NCBI RefSeq assembly: GCF_009674625.1
Contig: NZ_WKJQ01000001.1
Span: 124,001 to 188,000 of the forward strand
Source: Haloferax marinum
GTDB lineage: Archaea > Halobacteriota > Halobacteria > Halobacteriales > Haloferacaceae
Direction: 5' to 3'
DNA length: 64,000 nucleotides
Position numbers and translations under genes: made by a program. How positions within the stretch are numbered: the first letter of the stretch is position 1; each line of letters starts with the position of its first letter. This document shows positions 1 through 8,666 of this stretch, piece after piece. The notes under the pieces were generated by a model, which saw only the letters and a program-made list of their open reading frames with translations, was not told where the DNA came from and ran no database searches.

Positions 1-82
1 CGAAGCAGTGGTCAGATTAGCCTCACTCGGCCTCGTGTTGGTCGGCAGTGTTGGCGTGATTGCCGACGTAGTCAGGCAGTAA
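1..82 (+). CDS. C-terminal tail of a membrane protein (cut by window start)
   Basis: Reading from base 2, an open frame of 26 codons runs to TAA at 80-82. The visible residues form one hydrophobic helix (LASLGLVLVGSVGVIADVV) and a short polar end (RQ), so this is the last transmembrane segment of a protein whose remainder lies left of the window. It is convergent with the small gene at 139-306. The family cannot be named from 26 residues. Confidence is moderate because only the tail is seen. Confidence 0.45.
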   Translation, partial: EAVVRLASLGLVLVGSVGVIADVVRQ

Positions 83-138
83 CTCTGTCCCACGCTTCGC
101 TGGCTACTCGTCTCACCCCGAGACTCGTGAGCCACGTC

Positions 139-306
139 TCACCCTTGTCCGTCCAGCAGTCGCCCGACCCACAACCCGAGTGCCACCGCTCCGACCAGAA
201 CCGGAATCGAGTAGACGGGACCTGATGGGACGACGAGAAACGACAACTCGGCGACGACGATGGCGACGAGGAGGCCAACGATTCGCGCACGGGTGATGGT
301 ACTCAC
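139..306 (-). CDS. 55-residue two-helix membrane protein
   Basis: A GTG start at 304-306 and a TGA at 139-141 give 55 residues beginning MSTITRARIV. Two hydrophobic segments are visible: about residues 9-26 (IVGLLVAIVVAELSFLVV) and 31-48 (VYSIPVLVGAVALGLWVG). A short positively charged start (TRAR) favours the N terminus staying inside. The third codon positions are GC rich, as expected for a coding frame here. No function can be assigned; small double-helix membrane proteins are common in haloarchaea. Confidence 0.6.
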   Translation of the reverse strand: MSTITRARIVGLLVAIVVAELSFLVVPSGPVYSIPVLVGAVALGLWVGRLLDGQG

Positions 307-467
307 ACGACGCTGTGGACGCGTTCGCTCACGAAATCTCTGTGTATTGGCCCGAGAGTCGGGTCACTCCCCACCGGTTTCATACGCCATCGACACTCGG
401 TAGCCACTCGTTACTCGGCGCGTGATAGTCACTCGTTACTCAGCCGTGTCTCTCGCGTCTACTGGCG

Positions 468-474
468 AAAAAAA
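468..474 (-). terminator. T-tract terminator after the fasciclin gene
   Basis: Seven A residues on the + strand read as TTTTTTT on the minus strand, 28-34 bases past the stop of the gene at 502-1023. Oligo-T tracts are the usual archaeal termination signal. This placement is inferred, and no hairpin is needed. Confidence 0.5.
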
Positions 475-501
475 TCGAATATTGTGGAGGAACAGTCGTG
501 G

Positions 502-1023
502 CTAGGGCAGCAACACGCCGTCGAGGACGTGAATCACGCCGTTCGACGCCATGATGTCGGTGCCGATGATGCCCGCCTGTCCGTCGTTCAGTTCGGCCCC
601 GTCGACATCGATTTTCGCACCGTTTAGCGTGGGCAGTTTCGACACCGGTAGGACGGACTGGGCCTTGCGCCGGCCGGGGACGACGTGGTAGAGGAGAATC
701 TCGGCCAGCGACGCACCGACTGCCGCTTCGAAGTCGATGTCACCGACGTTGTCCGGGGTCACACCCAGTGCGGCGAATGCCTCGTCTGTCGGTGCGAAGA
801 CGGTCAGCTGGCGGTTTCCGCTGAGCGCGTCGACGAGTCCGGCCTCGACGACTGCGGCTACCAGCGTGTTGAACTCGTCTGGGTTCGACCCAATCGCGAT
901 GTCGACGATAGTGGTTCCATCACGTGGTGGTGCGGCACTTGCGATACCTGCGCCACCTGCGAGCAACAGTCCTGCGCCACCAATCGTCTTCAGTGCTTGC
1001 CGCCGGTCTGGGTTAAACGTCAT
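502..1023 (-). CDS. Secreted fasciclin (FAS1) domain protein
   Basis: This 173-residue protein opens with a Tat-type signal: twin arginines in DRRQALK followed by a Gly/Ala-rich hydrophobic stretch ending near ASAA at about residue 32. The rest is one FAS1 domain. The H1-like motif TVFAPTDEAFAAL lies at about residues 75-87, the LLYHVVPG motif about 110-118, and the closing NGVIHVLDGVLLP motif occupies the last residues. FAS1 domains mediate cell-surface or matrix adhesion, so an extracytoplasmic adhesion role is likely. It is a single gene with its own AT-rich promoter region (1030-1080) and an oligo-T terminator. It is not obviously linked to the iron block next to it. Confidence 0.9.
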   Translation of the reverse strand: MTFNPDRRQALKTIGGAGLLLAGGAGIASAAPPRDGTTIVDIAIGSNPDEFNTLVAAVVEAGLVDALSGNRQLTVFAPTDEAFAALGVTPDNVGDIDFEAAVGASLAEILLYHVVPGRRKAQSVLPVSKLPTLNGAKIDVDGAELNDGQAGIIGTDIMASNGVIHVLDGVLLP

Positions 1024-1171
1024 GTTCGAACAGTTAGATGTCGCTTTTGGAATTAAGTTATGTACCTTACTAGTTAGTAGATGGTGAGAAATCGGGGTTT
1101 AACGGTATCCTGAAGCGGATATTCAGTTTTTCAGTACTGTTTCGAACCGCTCCTCTGTTCGGGATATCCGT

Positions 1172-3484
1172 TCAGTTCGCCGCTGTGACGTTCGTCTTCA
1201 CTTCCATCGCGTTCGTCTCTACTCCCGTGGCGTTCGTCTCCACTTTCACTCCCGGCAGATACGCCCCATCGGGACCGACCCACTCGCCTTCGGTTCCGCA
1301 GTCGGTCGTCAGTCGGCAGACACGCGTCTCGGGTGGCCAGATGACGCGAACCTCGTCACCAGTTCGCTCGACAGAGACGGTCTGCCGGTACGTCACGGTC
1401 TCACCGAAGTCGCCAACGTAAGTGACGAGGAGGTCGACCTCGCTCGCACCAGGTGGAATCGACAGGCGCTCTGGCCCGGCGGCCAGTGGATAGTTCGTCA
1501 CGGACACACCGCCCGACGAAATCGACCAGTCGACCGTCAGGCCGTCGCCAATCGGCACGTCGTACCGAGCGTATCCGGACTCGGTTTCGAGTCGGACGGA
1601 CACCGTGTTACTCCCGGCCGGCCGGCCGAGTGTCGTCGTCGCGTCGACTCGGTCACCCGAGAGCACGTCCAACCGTGTCAGTTCCGAGTCGACCGGTTCC
1701 ACCGCGCCGGACCACGAACCTCTGTAGGTGAACCGATACGGTGTCCGGTTCGTCGCGTCGAGGACGGTGAAATCCTGTTCGGCGCCGTCGTCGATGGCGT
1801 AGACGACCGGTCCGTCGAATCCGGGGTCGTTGCGGAGGGTCTGGAACGGATGTGCAGACCAGTCGCCGTAGGGGTCGGGGTGGAACACGAGCGCCTTCGA
1901 CGTATTGTCTTTCCCACCCGGAATCGACACGGTGAGCGGCGGGTCTTCGAACCCGGTTTCGACGAGTGGTTCGTACGTCGCCGCCAGATTGTCGGTCCGA
2001 AGGCGGTTTTCGTCGTAGGGAGTGGCGGCGGCGTCGAGGGTGACTCCACCGGCGACGAGCGCAGAGACGAGCACGACCGAGAAGACGACACCACGGGCCT
2101 CGGAGGCAGGGAAGCGGCGGTGGGCGAGTCGCCGTAACAGGCGAGTGAACCCGACGATACCGGCCGCCCCGAAGGCGACGAGTGGAACGAGTGCGTCGAA
2201 GTGGTAGAACGGCCCGAGGAGGTCGATGAGGCCGTTTCGGAGGCCGTTGTGCGTCCCCCAGAAGTAGGCGTTGCCGGCGAATACGGAGACGAAGATACCG
2301 ACGAGGATGGTCGCCAGCGCGTCGTCGGAGAGTTCGGCGAACTCCCGGTCGCGTCCGCCGAGGCCGTGATGTCGCCGTCTATCGGTGCCTCTGAGACTTC
2401 GACCAGTCTGGAAGCGCCACCACCGCTGGGCCGTGAGTCCGAGGCCGACAGCGGCGGCCACGGTTCCGACCCACCCCATCGGTCCCCAGCGAGTCAAGAG
2501 TAACTCGAGTGCGACGAGCGTCGTCTCCAGACCTATCGCGGGCGTGAAGACGATGTCGTAGCCGAGTATCGCTCGGCGGCCGAATCCGATGCCGTCTCGC
2601 GGGGCGAAGGCGATGTACGGGAACGTGAGCAGGTCGCCGGTGACGACGGCGTTGTACGCGAGGGTCAGGCCGACGAAGGCGAGTCCGGGGAGTGCGATTG
2701 CGACGTACCGGCGGAAGACGGCCCAACCCGTCCCGGCCCGCCACGCACTGGTGAGCGCCCACAGCGAGTGGGCGATGAACGGAAGCGCGAACAACACGGC
2801 CGTGTAGGGCCGGGCGAAGAACGCGATACCGACGAGCGTGCCCGCGACGACGGCGTATCCCGACGAATCACGGCGTGCTGCACGGACGTAACAGACGGCG
2901 AACGCGAGGTTGAGCATCGTCGCGGGAGCGTACGCGAGAAAGGTCGCAGACGTGAGGAGGAACAGGGGTGAGACGCCGAGCAACCCCGCCGCAATCGCGC
3001 CGGTCTGGCGGTCGAAGACGTCTGCGGTGAGTGTGTAGACGAGGCCTGCGTTCGCGGCGGCGACGGCGCCCAAGACGAGATTCGGGAGGCCCACGGCGAG
3101 TCCAAGGGCGAACAGTGCGGGGACGACGGGGGAGTACTTCGAGTACATCTGGACGCCGCCCGGAGCGCTCGCCGTCTCTTCGACGACGAAGAACCACGGC
3201 CTGACCGCCTCTGCGAGCGCGCCGGGGTAGAGGAACAGTTTCCCTTCCAGAAGCATCGCGGCCTGTGTGAGATAGACGCCTTCGTCGTCGTTGACGGAGT
3301 GGTACGGAAAGAGGTCGACCGCGAACCACGTCACCACGAGTCCGACGAGCAGTGAGACGGCGAGTGCGACCGCTCGTCGGCGGTTTCGCTGGCGGTCGAA
3401 GTCGAGTGAATCCAGTAGGTCGAAACTACCGGAGAAGTCGAAATCGAGGTCGATGTCGGAGAGTCGCGGCCCGCGTCGCCCCAT
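1172..3484 (-). CDS. GT-C fold membrane glycosyltransferase (PMT/ArnT-like, GT39-type)
   Basis: The 770-residue protein has a short acidic cytoplasmic start, a first transmembrane helix at about 38-58, and then the motif NDDEGVYLTQA at about 65-75. Acidic residues after the first helix are the catalytic signature of GT-C enzymes that use polyprenyl-phosphate sugars. About ten further helices run to roughly residue 480, followed by a predicted extracellular beta-rich domain of about 280 residues. The start lies 2 bp after the stop of the iron ABC ATPase gene, so it is probably the last gene of that operon. The extreme C terminus is repetitive (ETNAT, ETNAM, KTNVT), with sequon-like NAT/NVT sites encoded by a 21-bp DNA repeat. 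Substrate unknown; protein or lipid glycosylation is inferred from the family. Confidence 0.8.
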   Translation of the reverse strand: MGRRGPRLSDIDLDFDFSGSFDLLDSLDFDRQRNRRRAVALAVSLLVGLVVTWFAVDLFPYHSVNDDEGVYLTQAAMLLEGKLFLYPGALAEAVRPWFFVVEETASAPGGVQMYSKYSPVVPALFALGLAVGLPNLVLGAVAAANAGLVYTLTADVFDRQTGAIAAGLLGVSPLFLLTSATFLAYAPATMLNLAFAVCYVRAARRDSSGYAVVAGTLVGIAFFARPYTAVLFALPFIAHSLWALTSAWRAGTGWAVFRRYVAIALPGLAFVGLTLAYNAVVTGDLLTFPYIAFAPRDGIGFGRRAILGYDIVFTPAIGLETTLVALELLLTRWGPMGWVGTVAAAVGLGLTAQRWWRFQTGRSLRGTDRRRHHGLGGRDREFAELSDDALATILVGIFVSVFAGNAYFWGTHNGLRNGLIDLLGPFYHFDALVPLVAFGAAGIVGFTRLLRRLAHRRFPASEARGVVFSVVLVSALVAGGVTLDAAATPYDENRLRTDNLAATYEPLVETGFEDPPLTVSIPGGKDNTSKALVFHPDPYGDWSAHPFQTLRNDPGFDGPVVYAIDDGAEQDFTVLDATNRTPYRFTYRGSWSGAVEPVDSELTRLDVLSGDRVDATTTLGRPAGSNTVSVRLETESGYARYDVPIGDGLTVDWSISSGGVSVTNYPLAAGPERLSIPPGASEVDLLVTYVGDFGETVTYRQTVSVERTGDEVRVIWPPETRVCRLTTDCGTEGEWVGPDGAYLPGVKVETNATGVETNAMEVKTNVTAAN
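1183..1250. repeat. 21-bp tandem repeat encoding the C-terminal tail
   Basis: Three degenerate copies built on GTTCGTCTYCAC at about 21-bp spacing encode the last residues of the glycosyltransferase (ETNAT/ETNAM/KTNVT). They sit directly against the stop codon. They resemble the stop-anchored non-coding repeats found after several other genes in this window, except that here the copies remain in frame. Confidence 0.6.
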
Positions 3485-3486
3485 CC

Positions 3487-4638
3487 TCAGTCTGAGTAGA
3501 GGCCAGTCTCGGGGCGCTGTTCACGGGGGAACCACGCGAGTTCGTGGCCGGCGTCGAGCGTCACTTCGACGCGGCCGTCGGTCGGGACCGTCTCGTCGTG
3601 GTTGTGCATACACAGCAGGTTGTCCCCGCCGTCCAGTTCGACTTCGTAGAGAATCGTCGGGCCGAGATACCGCTTGCCGACGACTTCGCCGTGGCCCGGA
3701 CCGTCGCAGGCGTGGGCAGAGACGTCGTCGGGGCGGACGAGGATGTCGATGTCCGTCTCGTCGTACTCGGGGGCGAGTCCGTGCAACTGGTCGCGTTCGA
3801 CCGACCCGAGTTCCGTCTCGATGCGGTCGCCCGAGATGCGACCGGGGAGGAAGCCTGCGTAGCCGAGGAACCCAGCGACGAACCGCGATTCGGGGTGCTG
3901 GAAGACCTGTTCGGGTTCGCCGATCTGTTCGAGGTCGCCGTCGTTCATCACGGCGACGCGGTCGGAGATGGACATGGCTTCTTCTTGGTCGTGGGTGACC
4001 GAGATAGCCGTCACACCCGCCTCCTTGAGGATGCGGCGAACTTCCTCGCGCATCTTGACGCGAAGGTCGACGTCGAGGTTCGAGAAGGGTTCGTCGAGGA
4101 GCAGAATCGACGGTTCGGGCGCGAGCGAACGGGCGAGGGCGACCCGCTGTTGCTGGCCTCCGGAGAGTTCGTCCGGGTAACTCGCACCTTGTGTTTCGAG
4201 GCCGACGAGGTCCAGCAGTTCTCGGACACGAGCGTCGCGTTCGGCGTCGTCTAACTCCTTCAGTCCGAAGGCGATGTTCTCTGCGGCAGTGAGGTGCGGG
4301 AACAGTGCGAACTCCTGGAAGACGACGCCCACGCCACGCTCCTCGGGCGCGACGAACGCCTCACTGCTCGAGACGACGCTTCCGTTCAGTCGAACCTCGC
4401 CGCCGTCCGGATGGTCGAGACCGGCGATGAGGCGGAGTGTCGTGGTCTTGCCACACCCAGACGGCCCGAGGAGGGTGAGAATCTCCCCGTCTTCGACGCT
4501 AATCGACAGGTCGTCGATGACCGTCTCTGCGCCGTAGGCTTTGGAGACGCCGTCGAGTTCGAGGACAGAGTCGGTCTCTGCGTTCGTGGGTTGGTTTTCT
4601 GGCGAGCGTTCGGCGGTTGAAAGTGTACTATTTGACAT
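3487..4638 (-). CDS. Iron(III)-type ABC transporter ATP-binding protein
   Basis: The 383-residue ATPase has a Walker A GPSGCGKTTT at about residues 58-67, the Q-loop in VVFQEFALFPHL, the ABC signature LSGGQQQRVALARSLA at about 157-172, Walker B SILLLDEPFSNLD, and the H-loop His in VTHDQEEAM. A C-terminal TOBE-like domain (about 260-370) is typical of the FbpC/PotA/MalK class. It overlaps the permease gene by 11 bp (4628-4638), which implies translational coupling. It powers uptake by the permease at 4628-6223. Iron specificity is inferred from the binding protein and the operator, not from the ATPase itself. Confidence 0.9.
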   Translation of the reverse strand: MSNSTLSTAERSPENQPTNAETDSVLELDGVSKAYGAETVIDDLSISVEDGEILTLLGPSGCGKTTTLRLIAGLDHPDGGEVRLNGSVVSSSEAFVAPEERGVGVVFQEFALFPHLTAAENIAFGLKELDDAERDARVRELLDLVGLETQGASYPDELSGGQQQRVALARSLAPEPSILLLDEPFSNLDVDLRVKMREEVRRILKEAGVTAISVTHDQEEAMSISDRVAVMNDGDLEQIGEPEQVFQHPESRFVAGFLGYAGFLPGRISGDRIETELGSVERDQLHGLAPEYDETDIDILVRPDDVSAHACDGPGHGEVVGKRYLGPTILYEVELDGGDNLLCMHNHDETVPTDGRVEVTLDAGHELAWFPREQRPETGLYSD

Positions 4639-6223
4639 CGTATCCCTCTTGCGTGATGATGACGAGCATCGAGAGCCCCGAGACGAACAACAGGATGAGT
4701 GCGGGCACTGCGGCCTGCCCGAAGTATCCTGCCGCGTACGCGGTCCAGATGTGCGTCACGAGTGTTTTGAACCCGGCAGGACGCAGCAGAAGCGTCGCCG
4801 GCAGTTCCTTCATCGTGGTCAGGAAGACGAGCGCCGCGCCGCCGAAGAGGCCGGGCGCGACGAGGGGGAGCGTCACGTGCCGGAACGCCCCCGATGGCGT
4901 CTCTCCGAGCGTTCGTGCCGCTTCCGGAAGCGCCGGGTCGACGCGCAAGAACGACGCGCGGAGCGACCCGACTGCCTGTGGGAGGAACCTGATAACGTAG
5001 GCGAAGACGAGGAGATAGAGCGTCTGGTAGATGGGCGTCGCGTACGAACTGCCGAAGAAGACGAGCGCGAGGCCGAGGACGACACCCGGAACCGCATACC
5101 CGACGTACGTCGCCCGCTCGAACACCGAACTCATCCGCGACGGGTGGCGTGCGGCGAGGTAGGCGACGGGGAGTCCGGCGACGGTCGCCGCGCCGGCGGT
5201 CGCCGCCGCGACGAGGACGGAGTTGAACGCGTACTCGGGTTGGAACGCGAGTGATTGGCTCGTCTCGGCGACGCCCTGTGCGAACCACGTGAGCAGGATA
5301 CCCAGCGGGACGACTAGTGCGACGGCGGCGACGAGGGCCGCGAACCCAATCGCGGGGTACTTCCAGCGACCCAGTTCCATCACGTTCCCCGACCGGCCAC
5401 CGGTGGTGGTGCGTTCTTCACCCCGAATCTGCGATTCGAGTGTGAGGATGAGGAGCGTCACGGCGACGAGTTGAAGCGAGAGGAGCGTCGCGGTGTCCCG
5501 GCCGAACGACCCGAACTCCACGTAGATGACGCGAGTGAACGCGTCGAACTTCATGATGGCGGGCGTCCCGAAGTCAGAGAGCGCGTAGAGCGCGGCGAGC
5601 AGTCCGCCCGCGGCGACTGCTGGCCGAATCTGGGGGATGGTCACCCGCTTGAACGCCTCCCAGCGGGTGTGGTTCAGTGTCCGCGCGGCGTCGATGAGCG
5701 TGGTATCCATCGACTTCAGCGCGGCACGGGTGGTGATGAACACGTACGGGTACGTGTAGAGCGTCAACACCAAAACGGCTCCGGGAAGCCCGTATATTTC
5801 CGGAAGCGACTCGACACCGAAGGGTGCGAGGAGGCGCTGAAAGACGCCGCGTGGCCCGAACGCCGAGACGAACGCGAACGCGCCGATGTAACTTGGGATG
5901 ACGAGTGGCAGGGCGATGACGATGGTCCAAAAGCGTTTGAACGGGAGGTCGGTTCGGACCGTGATGTACGCCAGCGGAACGCCGAGGGCGATACACGCGG
6001 TGGTCACGAGGACGACGAGGACCGTACTGTTCAGGAGTACTTCGACCGTCGTCGGCCGAGTGACGAGTTCGAGTGCTTCGACGAATCCGACGTCGAGGGC
6101 AGTCTTGACGAGCCACAGAAGCGGGATAACGACGGCAGCGGCGACAGCGGCGCTCGCAACGGTCAAGCCGAGCGGTTGCTGCTCTTCGCCATCGCCGGTC
6201 TTCGTCTGCTGTTCTGTGGCCAT
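4628..6223 (-). CDS. Iron(III)-type ABC transporter permease (FbpB-like, duplicated)
   Basis: This 531-residue integral membrane protein contains two tandem binding-protein-dependent transport domains, as in FbpB/SfuB. The first EAA-loop-like stretch is DAARTLNHTRWEAFKRV (about residue 180), and the second is EAARTLGETPSGAFRHV (about 435). Each half has about six hydrophobic helices. It lies 12 bp after the binding-protein gene and overlaps the ATPase gene, so the three genes form an operon. The duplicated architecture is characteristic of iron(III), and also thiamine, importers. The iron assignment follows from the operon context. Confidence 0.9.
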   Translation of the reverse strand: MATEQQTKTGDGEEQQPLGLTVASAAVAAAVVIPLLWLVKTALDVGFVEALELVTRPTTVEVLLNSTVLVVLVTTACIALGVPLAYITVRTDLPFKRFWTIVIALPLVIPSYIGAFAFVSAFGPRGVFQRLLAPFGVESLPEIYGLPGAVLVLTLYTYPYVFITTRAALKSMDTTLIDAARTLNHTRWEAFKRVTIPQIRPAVAAGGLLAALYALSDFGTPAIMKFDAFTRVIYVEFGSFGRDTATLLSLQLVAVTLLILTLESQIRGEERTTTGGRSGNVMELGRWKYPAIGFAALVAAVALVVPLGILLTWFAQGVAETSQSLAFQPEYAFNSVLVAAATAGAATVAGLPVAYLAARHPSRMSSVFERATYVGYAVPGVVLGLALVFFGSSYATPIYQTLYLLVFAYVIRFLPQAVGSLRASFLRVDPALPEAARTLGETPSGAFRHVTLPLVAPGLFGGAALVFLTTMKELPATLLLRPAGFKTLVTHIWTAYAAGYFGQAAVPALILLFVSGLSMLVIITQEGYDVK

Positions 6224-6235
6224 CAGTGATTCACC

Positions 6236-7399
6236 CTAAAGCACGCCCACCTCACGCAAGAGTCGCACGGTTCCCTCCAGGTCGGATAGCTGGGTCAAGT
6301 CCAGCCCTTCTGGGGGGTTGAGCTCGTCGATGCTGGGGAGTTCGCCGATTGGGTCGACTCCCGAGACGAGCGGATACTCGAACGTCGTCCGCGCGAAGTA
6401 GTCCTGTGCTTCCGCAGAGAGCAGGTGGCGGACGAAGTTCGCTCCGAGGTCCGCGTCGTCTGCGGTGTCGAGGACGAGTGCGCCGGCGACGTTGAAGATA
6501 GAGCCAGCGTCGCCCGAGGTGAAGGCGGTTCCGAGGGGGGCGTCGGTGCGGCCCGCGAGGATGCGCTGGATGTAGTAGTGGTTCGCGAAGCCAGCACCGA
6601 CTTCACCGTCTGCGACGGCCTGTGAGACGAGGAACTCGTCGTTGTACTCGGTGACGCCGAGGTCTTGCATGCCTTGGAGCCACTCTTTCGTGGCGTCGTC
6701 GCCTTCGAGGACGCGCATCGCGGTGATGAACGCTTGGAACGACGAGTACGTCGGTGCCCAGCCGATGTTGTCACGGAACGCTTCCGTCTCGGGGAAGGCC
6801 ATGATGTCGTCTGGGATGTCGGAATCCGCGAACTGGTCGGTGTTGAACGGGACGGTCCGAGCACGGCCAGAGGTCCCGGTCCACTGTCCATCGGGGTCGT
6901 GGAACTCGTCGCGGACGAGGTCGAGGACGTCGGTGGGGAGGTCCTGTGTCCGGCCTTCGTCTTTCAGTGCGCCGAGAGACCCCGCGTTGACGGAGAAAAA
7001 CACGTCTGCGGGGCTGTTTTCGCCTTCGGTCAGAATCTGATTGACGAGTTCGGTCGCCGAGTTGTACCGCGGTCGGACGGTGAAGTCGTCGTAGTACTCT
7101 TCGAAGAACGTGATGAGTTCTCCGACGAGCGCTTCGCCGCGCCCGGAGTAGAGTGTGAGCTCACCCGAGAGGTCCGGCATCTCCGAAATCGAGACGCCGC
7201 CGGTTATGTCGCGGTCGCCGAACGGTGACCGCCCAGAACCAATCTGACTGACCGATTCGTCACCAGTAGAATCCGTCTCTGTCTCGTCTTCTCCGCCGAG
7301 TCCGGTACAGCCGGCGAGCGACCCGAGACCGACTGCCGCCGCCGCCGCGATGAACCGGCGACGACCGTGGCCGCGAGGCTCCCGGTCGTAGTCTTCCAT
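6236..7399 (-). CDS. Iron(III)-type ABC transporter substrate-binding lipoprotein
   Basis: The 387-residue protein starts with RRRFIAAAAAVGLGSLAGC, a Tat signal with a lipobox Cys near residue 31, so it is anchored on the outer face of the membrane. After an acidic linker comes a periplasmic-binding fold of the FbpA/FutA family: ELTLYSGRGEALV near residue 80, and later ADVFFSVNAGSLGAL and GAGFANHYYIQR. It is the first gene of the three-gene importer. The promoter shows a TATA-like element at 7426-7433 and a perfect 8-N4-8 palindrome between it and the start codon, consistent with repression by a DtxR/SirR-type metal regulator. The substrate is inferred to be ferric iron. Confidence 0.88.
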   Translation of the reverse strand: MEDYDREPRGHGRRRFIAAAAAVGLGSLAGCTGLGGEDETETDSTGDESVSQIGSGRSPFGDRDITGGVSISEMPDLSGELTLYSGRGEALVGELITFFEEYYDDFTVRPRYNSATELVNQILTEGENSPADVFFSVNAGSLGALKDEGRTQDLPTDVLDLVRDEFHDPDGQWTGTSGRARTVPFNTDQFADSDIPDDIMAFPETEAFRDNIGWAPTYSSFQAFITAMRVLEGDDATKEWLQGMQDLGVTEYNDEFLVSQAVADGEVGAGFANHYYIQRILAGRTDAPLGTAFTSGDAGSIFNVAGALVLDTADDADLGANFVRHLLSAEAQDYFARTTFEYPLVSGVDPIGELPSIDELNPPEGLDLTQLSDLEGTVRLLREVGVL

Positions 7400-7404
7400 A
7401 CATA

Positions 7405-7424
7405 GATTTAGGCTGCCCTAAATC
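7405..7424. promoter_or_regulatory. DtxR-like palindromic operator of the iron ABC operon
   Basis: GATTTAGG-CTGC-CCTAAATC is a perfect 8-bp inverted repeat with a 4-bp centre. The half-site TTAGG...CCTAA matches the well-known DtxR/IdeR-family consensus core. It lies 6-25 bp upstream of the ATG at 7399 and just downstream of the TATA-like element at 7426-7433, so a bound repressor would cover the expected transcription start. Confidence 0.75.
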
Positions 7425-7425
7425 A

Positions 7426-7433
7426 TTTATATC
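7426..7433 (-). promoter_or_regulatory. TATA box of the iron ABC operon
   Basis: On the minus strand the sequence reads GATATAAA, centred about 30 bp upstream of the ATG at 7399. This spacing predicts a leaderless or nearly leaderless transcript, with the palindromic operator between the box and the start. Confidence 0.6.
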
Positions 7434-7477
7434 TACCGGTTGGTTCCGAATCCCGAGAATGGAGTGTCCAGAGCGCC

Positions 7478-8635
7478 TCAGTCGTCAGCAGGAACCGCGG
7501 CACGTGGTGCAGTCAGTTGGTCTAAGCACTCTAGCCACGCTTGCATGTGCTCCCCGACGTAGTTGAAGAAGTCGCCGTTTCGGTAGTCAGACCAGTCGCC
7601 GTCGGCGAGTGCGTCCGCCATCGCTTCGAACACGCCTGCGTAGGTGTCTGCGTCGCCACCGACCTCGTCGACGATTTCCCAGAGGTGTTCGTTGAGTTCG
7701 AGGCCCGGAACCTCGTTGTTCAGGTCGTCGAAGGTCGGCCGTGCGGCCTTGTTGTGTTCGCAGAGTGGGTAGCCAGTCAGGATGTCTTTGCCGAGTACGT
7801 CGGCGGCGCGTTTGAGGAAGACACCCGACCAGATGTCGTCGAATCGACCGACTTCCCACTCGTTGTCGTCCATCGGTAACTGGTAGAACGCCGGGATGAC
7901 TTCGCGTTTGAACGCGAGGTTCATCGAACAGACGGTGAGATACTGTCCCGGTTCGGCGACGAAATCACCGTCGAAGTCGTCGAAGTCGGTTCGCGTCTGT
8001 GCTTGGCCTTCGAGGTCACCGTCCATCAGGATACGGACGGCGTCGAGGTCGGGGACGTTCGTCCACAGTCCCTGTGAGGCGACCACGTCGCGGAGGTCTC
8101 GGATGTCGGTTTCGACCGTCTCGTCCATCGCCGAGTAGGGGTAGCCACGGGGGTAGAGTCCGTGTTCGTCGACGTTCTGGTAGAGGACGTTGACCCACTG
8201 CTCGTCGCTCGACACCGACTCGACTTCGTCCTCGCGGTGGAGATTCTCCACGTGTCGGCCGAAGAAGTCCCACTCGTCGTGTGGGAGCGTATCGTCGTCG
8301 ATGAAGACGCCGTAGTCGTACTCGGGGTGGGCCCACATGTAGAGCAGGCCGAAACTCGTCTGGGCGTGGCTCGCCGCCGGAACGAGATGCGAGAACTCTT
8401 CGATTTCGTTTTCAGCGTACCACTCGTCGCGTGCCGACTCGTCGAAGACAGCGCCAGCGACGCCTTCGTCGTCGAGCATGGCTTCCATCCCCTCGGTGTC
8501 GCAGAAGTCCTCCGTCACGAGGAGGACGAACAGACGGTCGAGGTCGAACCCGTGTTCGCGGGCGTTGTGGAAGTACGAACGCATACACTCGTACTCACGG
8601 ATGGTCGGTACGACGACACAGATGTCCGGTTCCAT
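7478..8635 (-). CDS. Reversibly-glycosylated-polypeptide (GT75/UAM-like) family glycosyltransferase
   Basis: This 385-residue soluble protein opens with CVVVPTIREYECM, and carries FIDDDTLPHDEW at about 111-122. That is the DXD-type nucleotide-sugar site of the RGP family (plant UDP-arabinopyranose mutase / alpha-1,4-glucan-protein synthase annotations). Further aromatic- and acid-rich segments (PRGYPYSAMDE, GRFDDIWSGVFLKRAADVLG) fit the same family. There are no membrane segments. The gene lies 78 bp upstream of the iron importer on the same strand but has its own promoter, with a second 8-N4-8 palindrome, so it is probably part of the iron regulon. Whether it self-glycosylates, interconverts UDP-sugars or transfers a sugar cannot be told from sequence. 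Confidence 0.8.
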   Translation of the reverse strand: MEPDICVVVPTIREYECMRSYFHNAREHGFDLDRLFVLLVTEDFCDTEGMEAMLDDEGVAGAVFDESARDEWYAENEIEEFSHLVPAASHAQTSFGLLYMWAHPEYDYGVFIDDDTLPHDEWDFFGRHVENLHREDEVESVSSDEQWVNVLYQNVDEHGLYPRGYPYSAMDETVETDIRDLRDVVASQGLWTNVPDLDAVRILMDGDLEGQAQTRTDFDDFDGDFVAEPGQYLTVCSMNLAFKREVIPAFYQLPMDDNEWEVGRFDDIWSGVFLKRAADVLGKDILTGYPLCEHNKAARPTFDDLNNEVPGLELNEHLWEIVDEVGGDADTYAGVFEAMADALADGDWSDYRNGDFFNYVGEHMQAWLECLDQLTAPRAAVPADD

Positions 8636-8646
8636 CGCCTGTATGA

Positions 8647-8666
8647 TTTTAGGCGGGCCAAAAATA
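8647..8666. promoter_or_regulatory. Second iron-type operator, upstream of the RGP-family gene
   Basis: ATTTTAGG-CGGG-CCAAAAAT is an 8-N4-8 inverted repeat with one mismatch between arms. Its architecture is the same as the operator at 7405-7424. It overlaps the TATA-like AT-rich stretch (8661-8670) and ends 12 bp before the ATG at 8635. Shared design and placement suggest one metal-dependent repressor controls both genes. Confidence 0.6.

Noticed and set aside
400..445. CACTCGTTACTC-type direct repeat at 405-419 and 430-444
   Set aside because: Two short copies in an intergenic gap, more than 55 bp from the nearest stop; too weak to call an operator or a member of the stop-anchored class.
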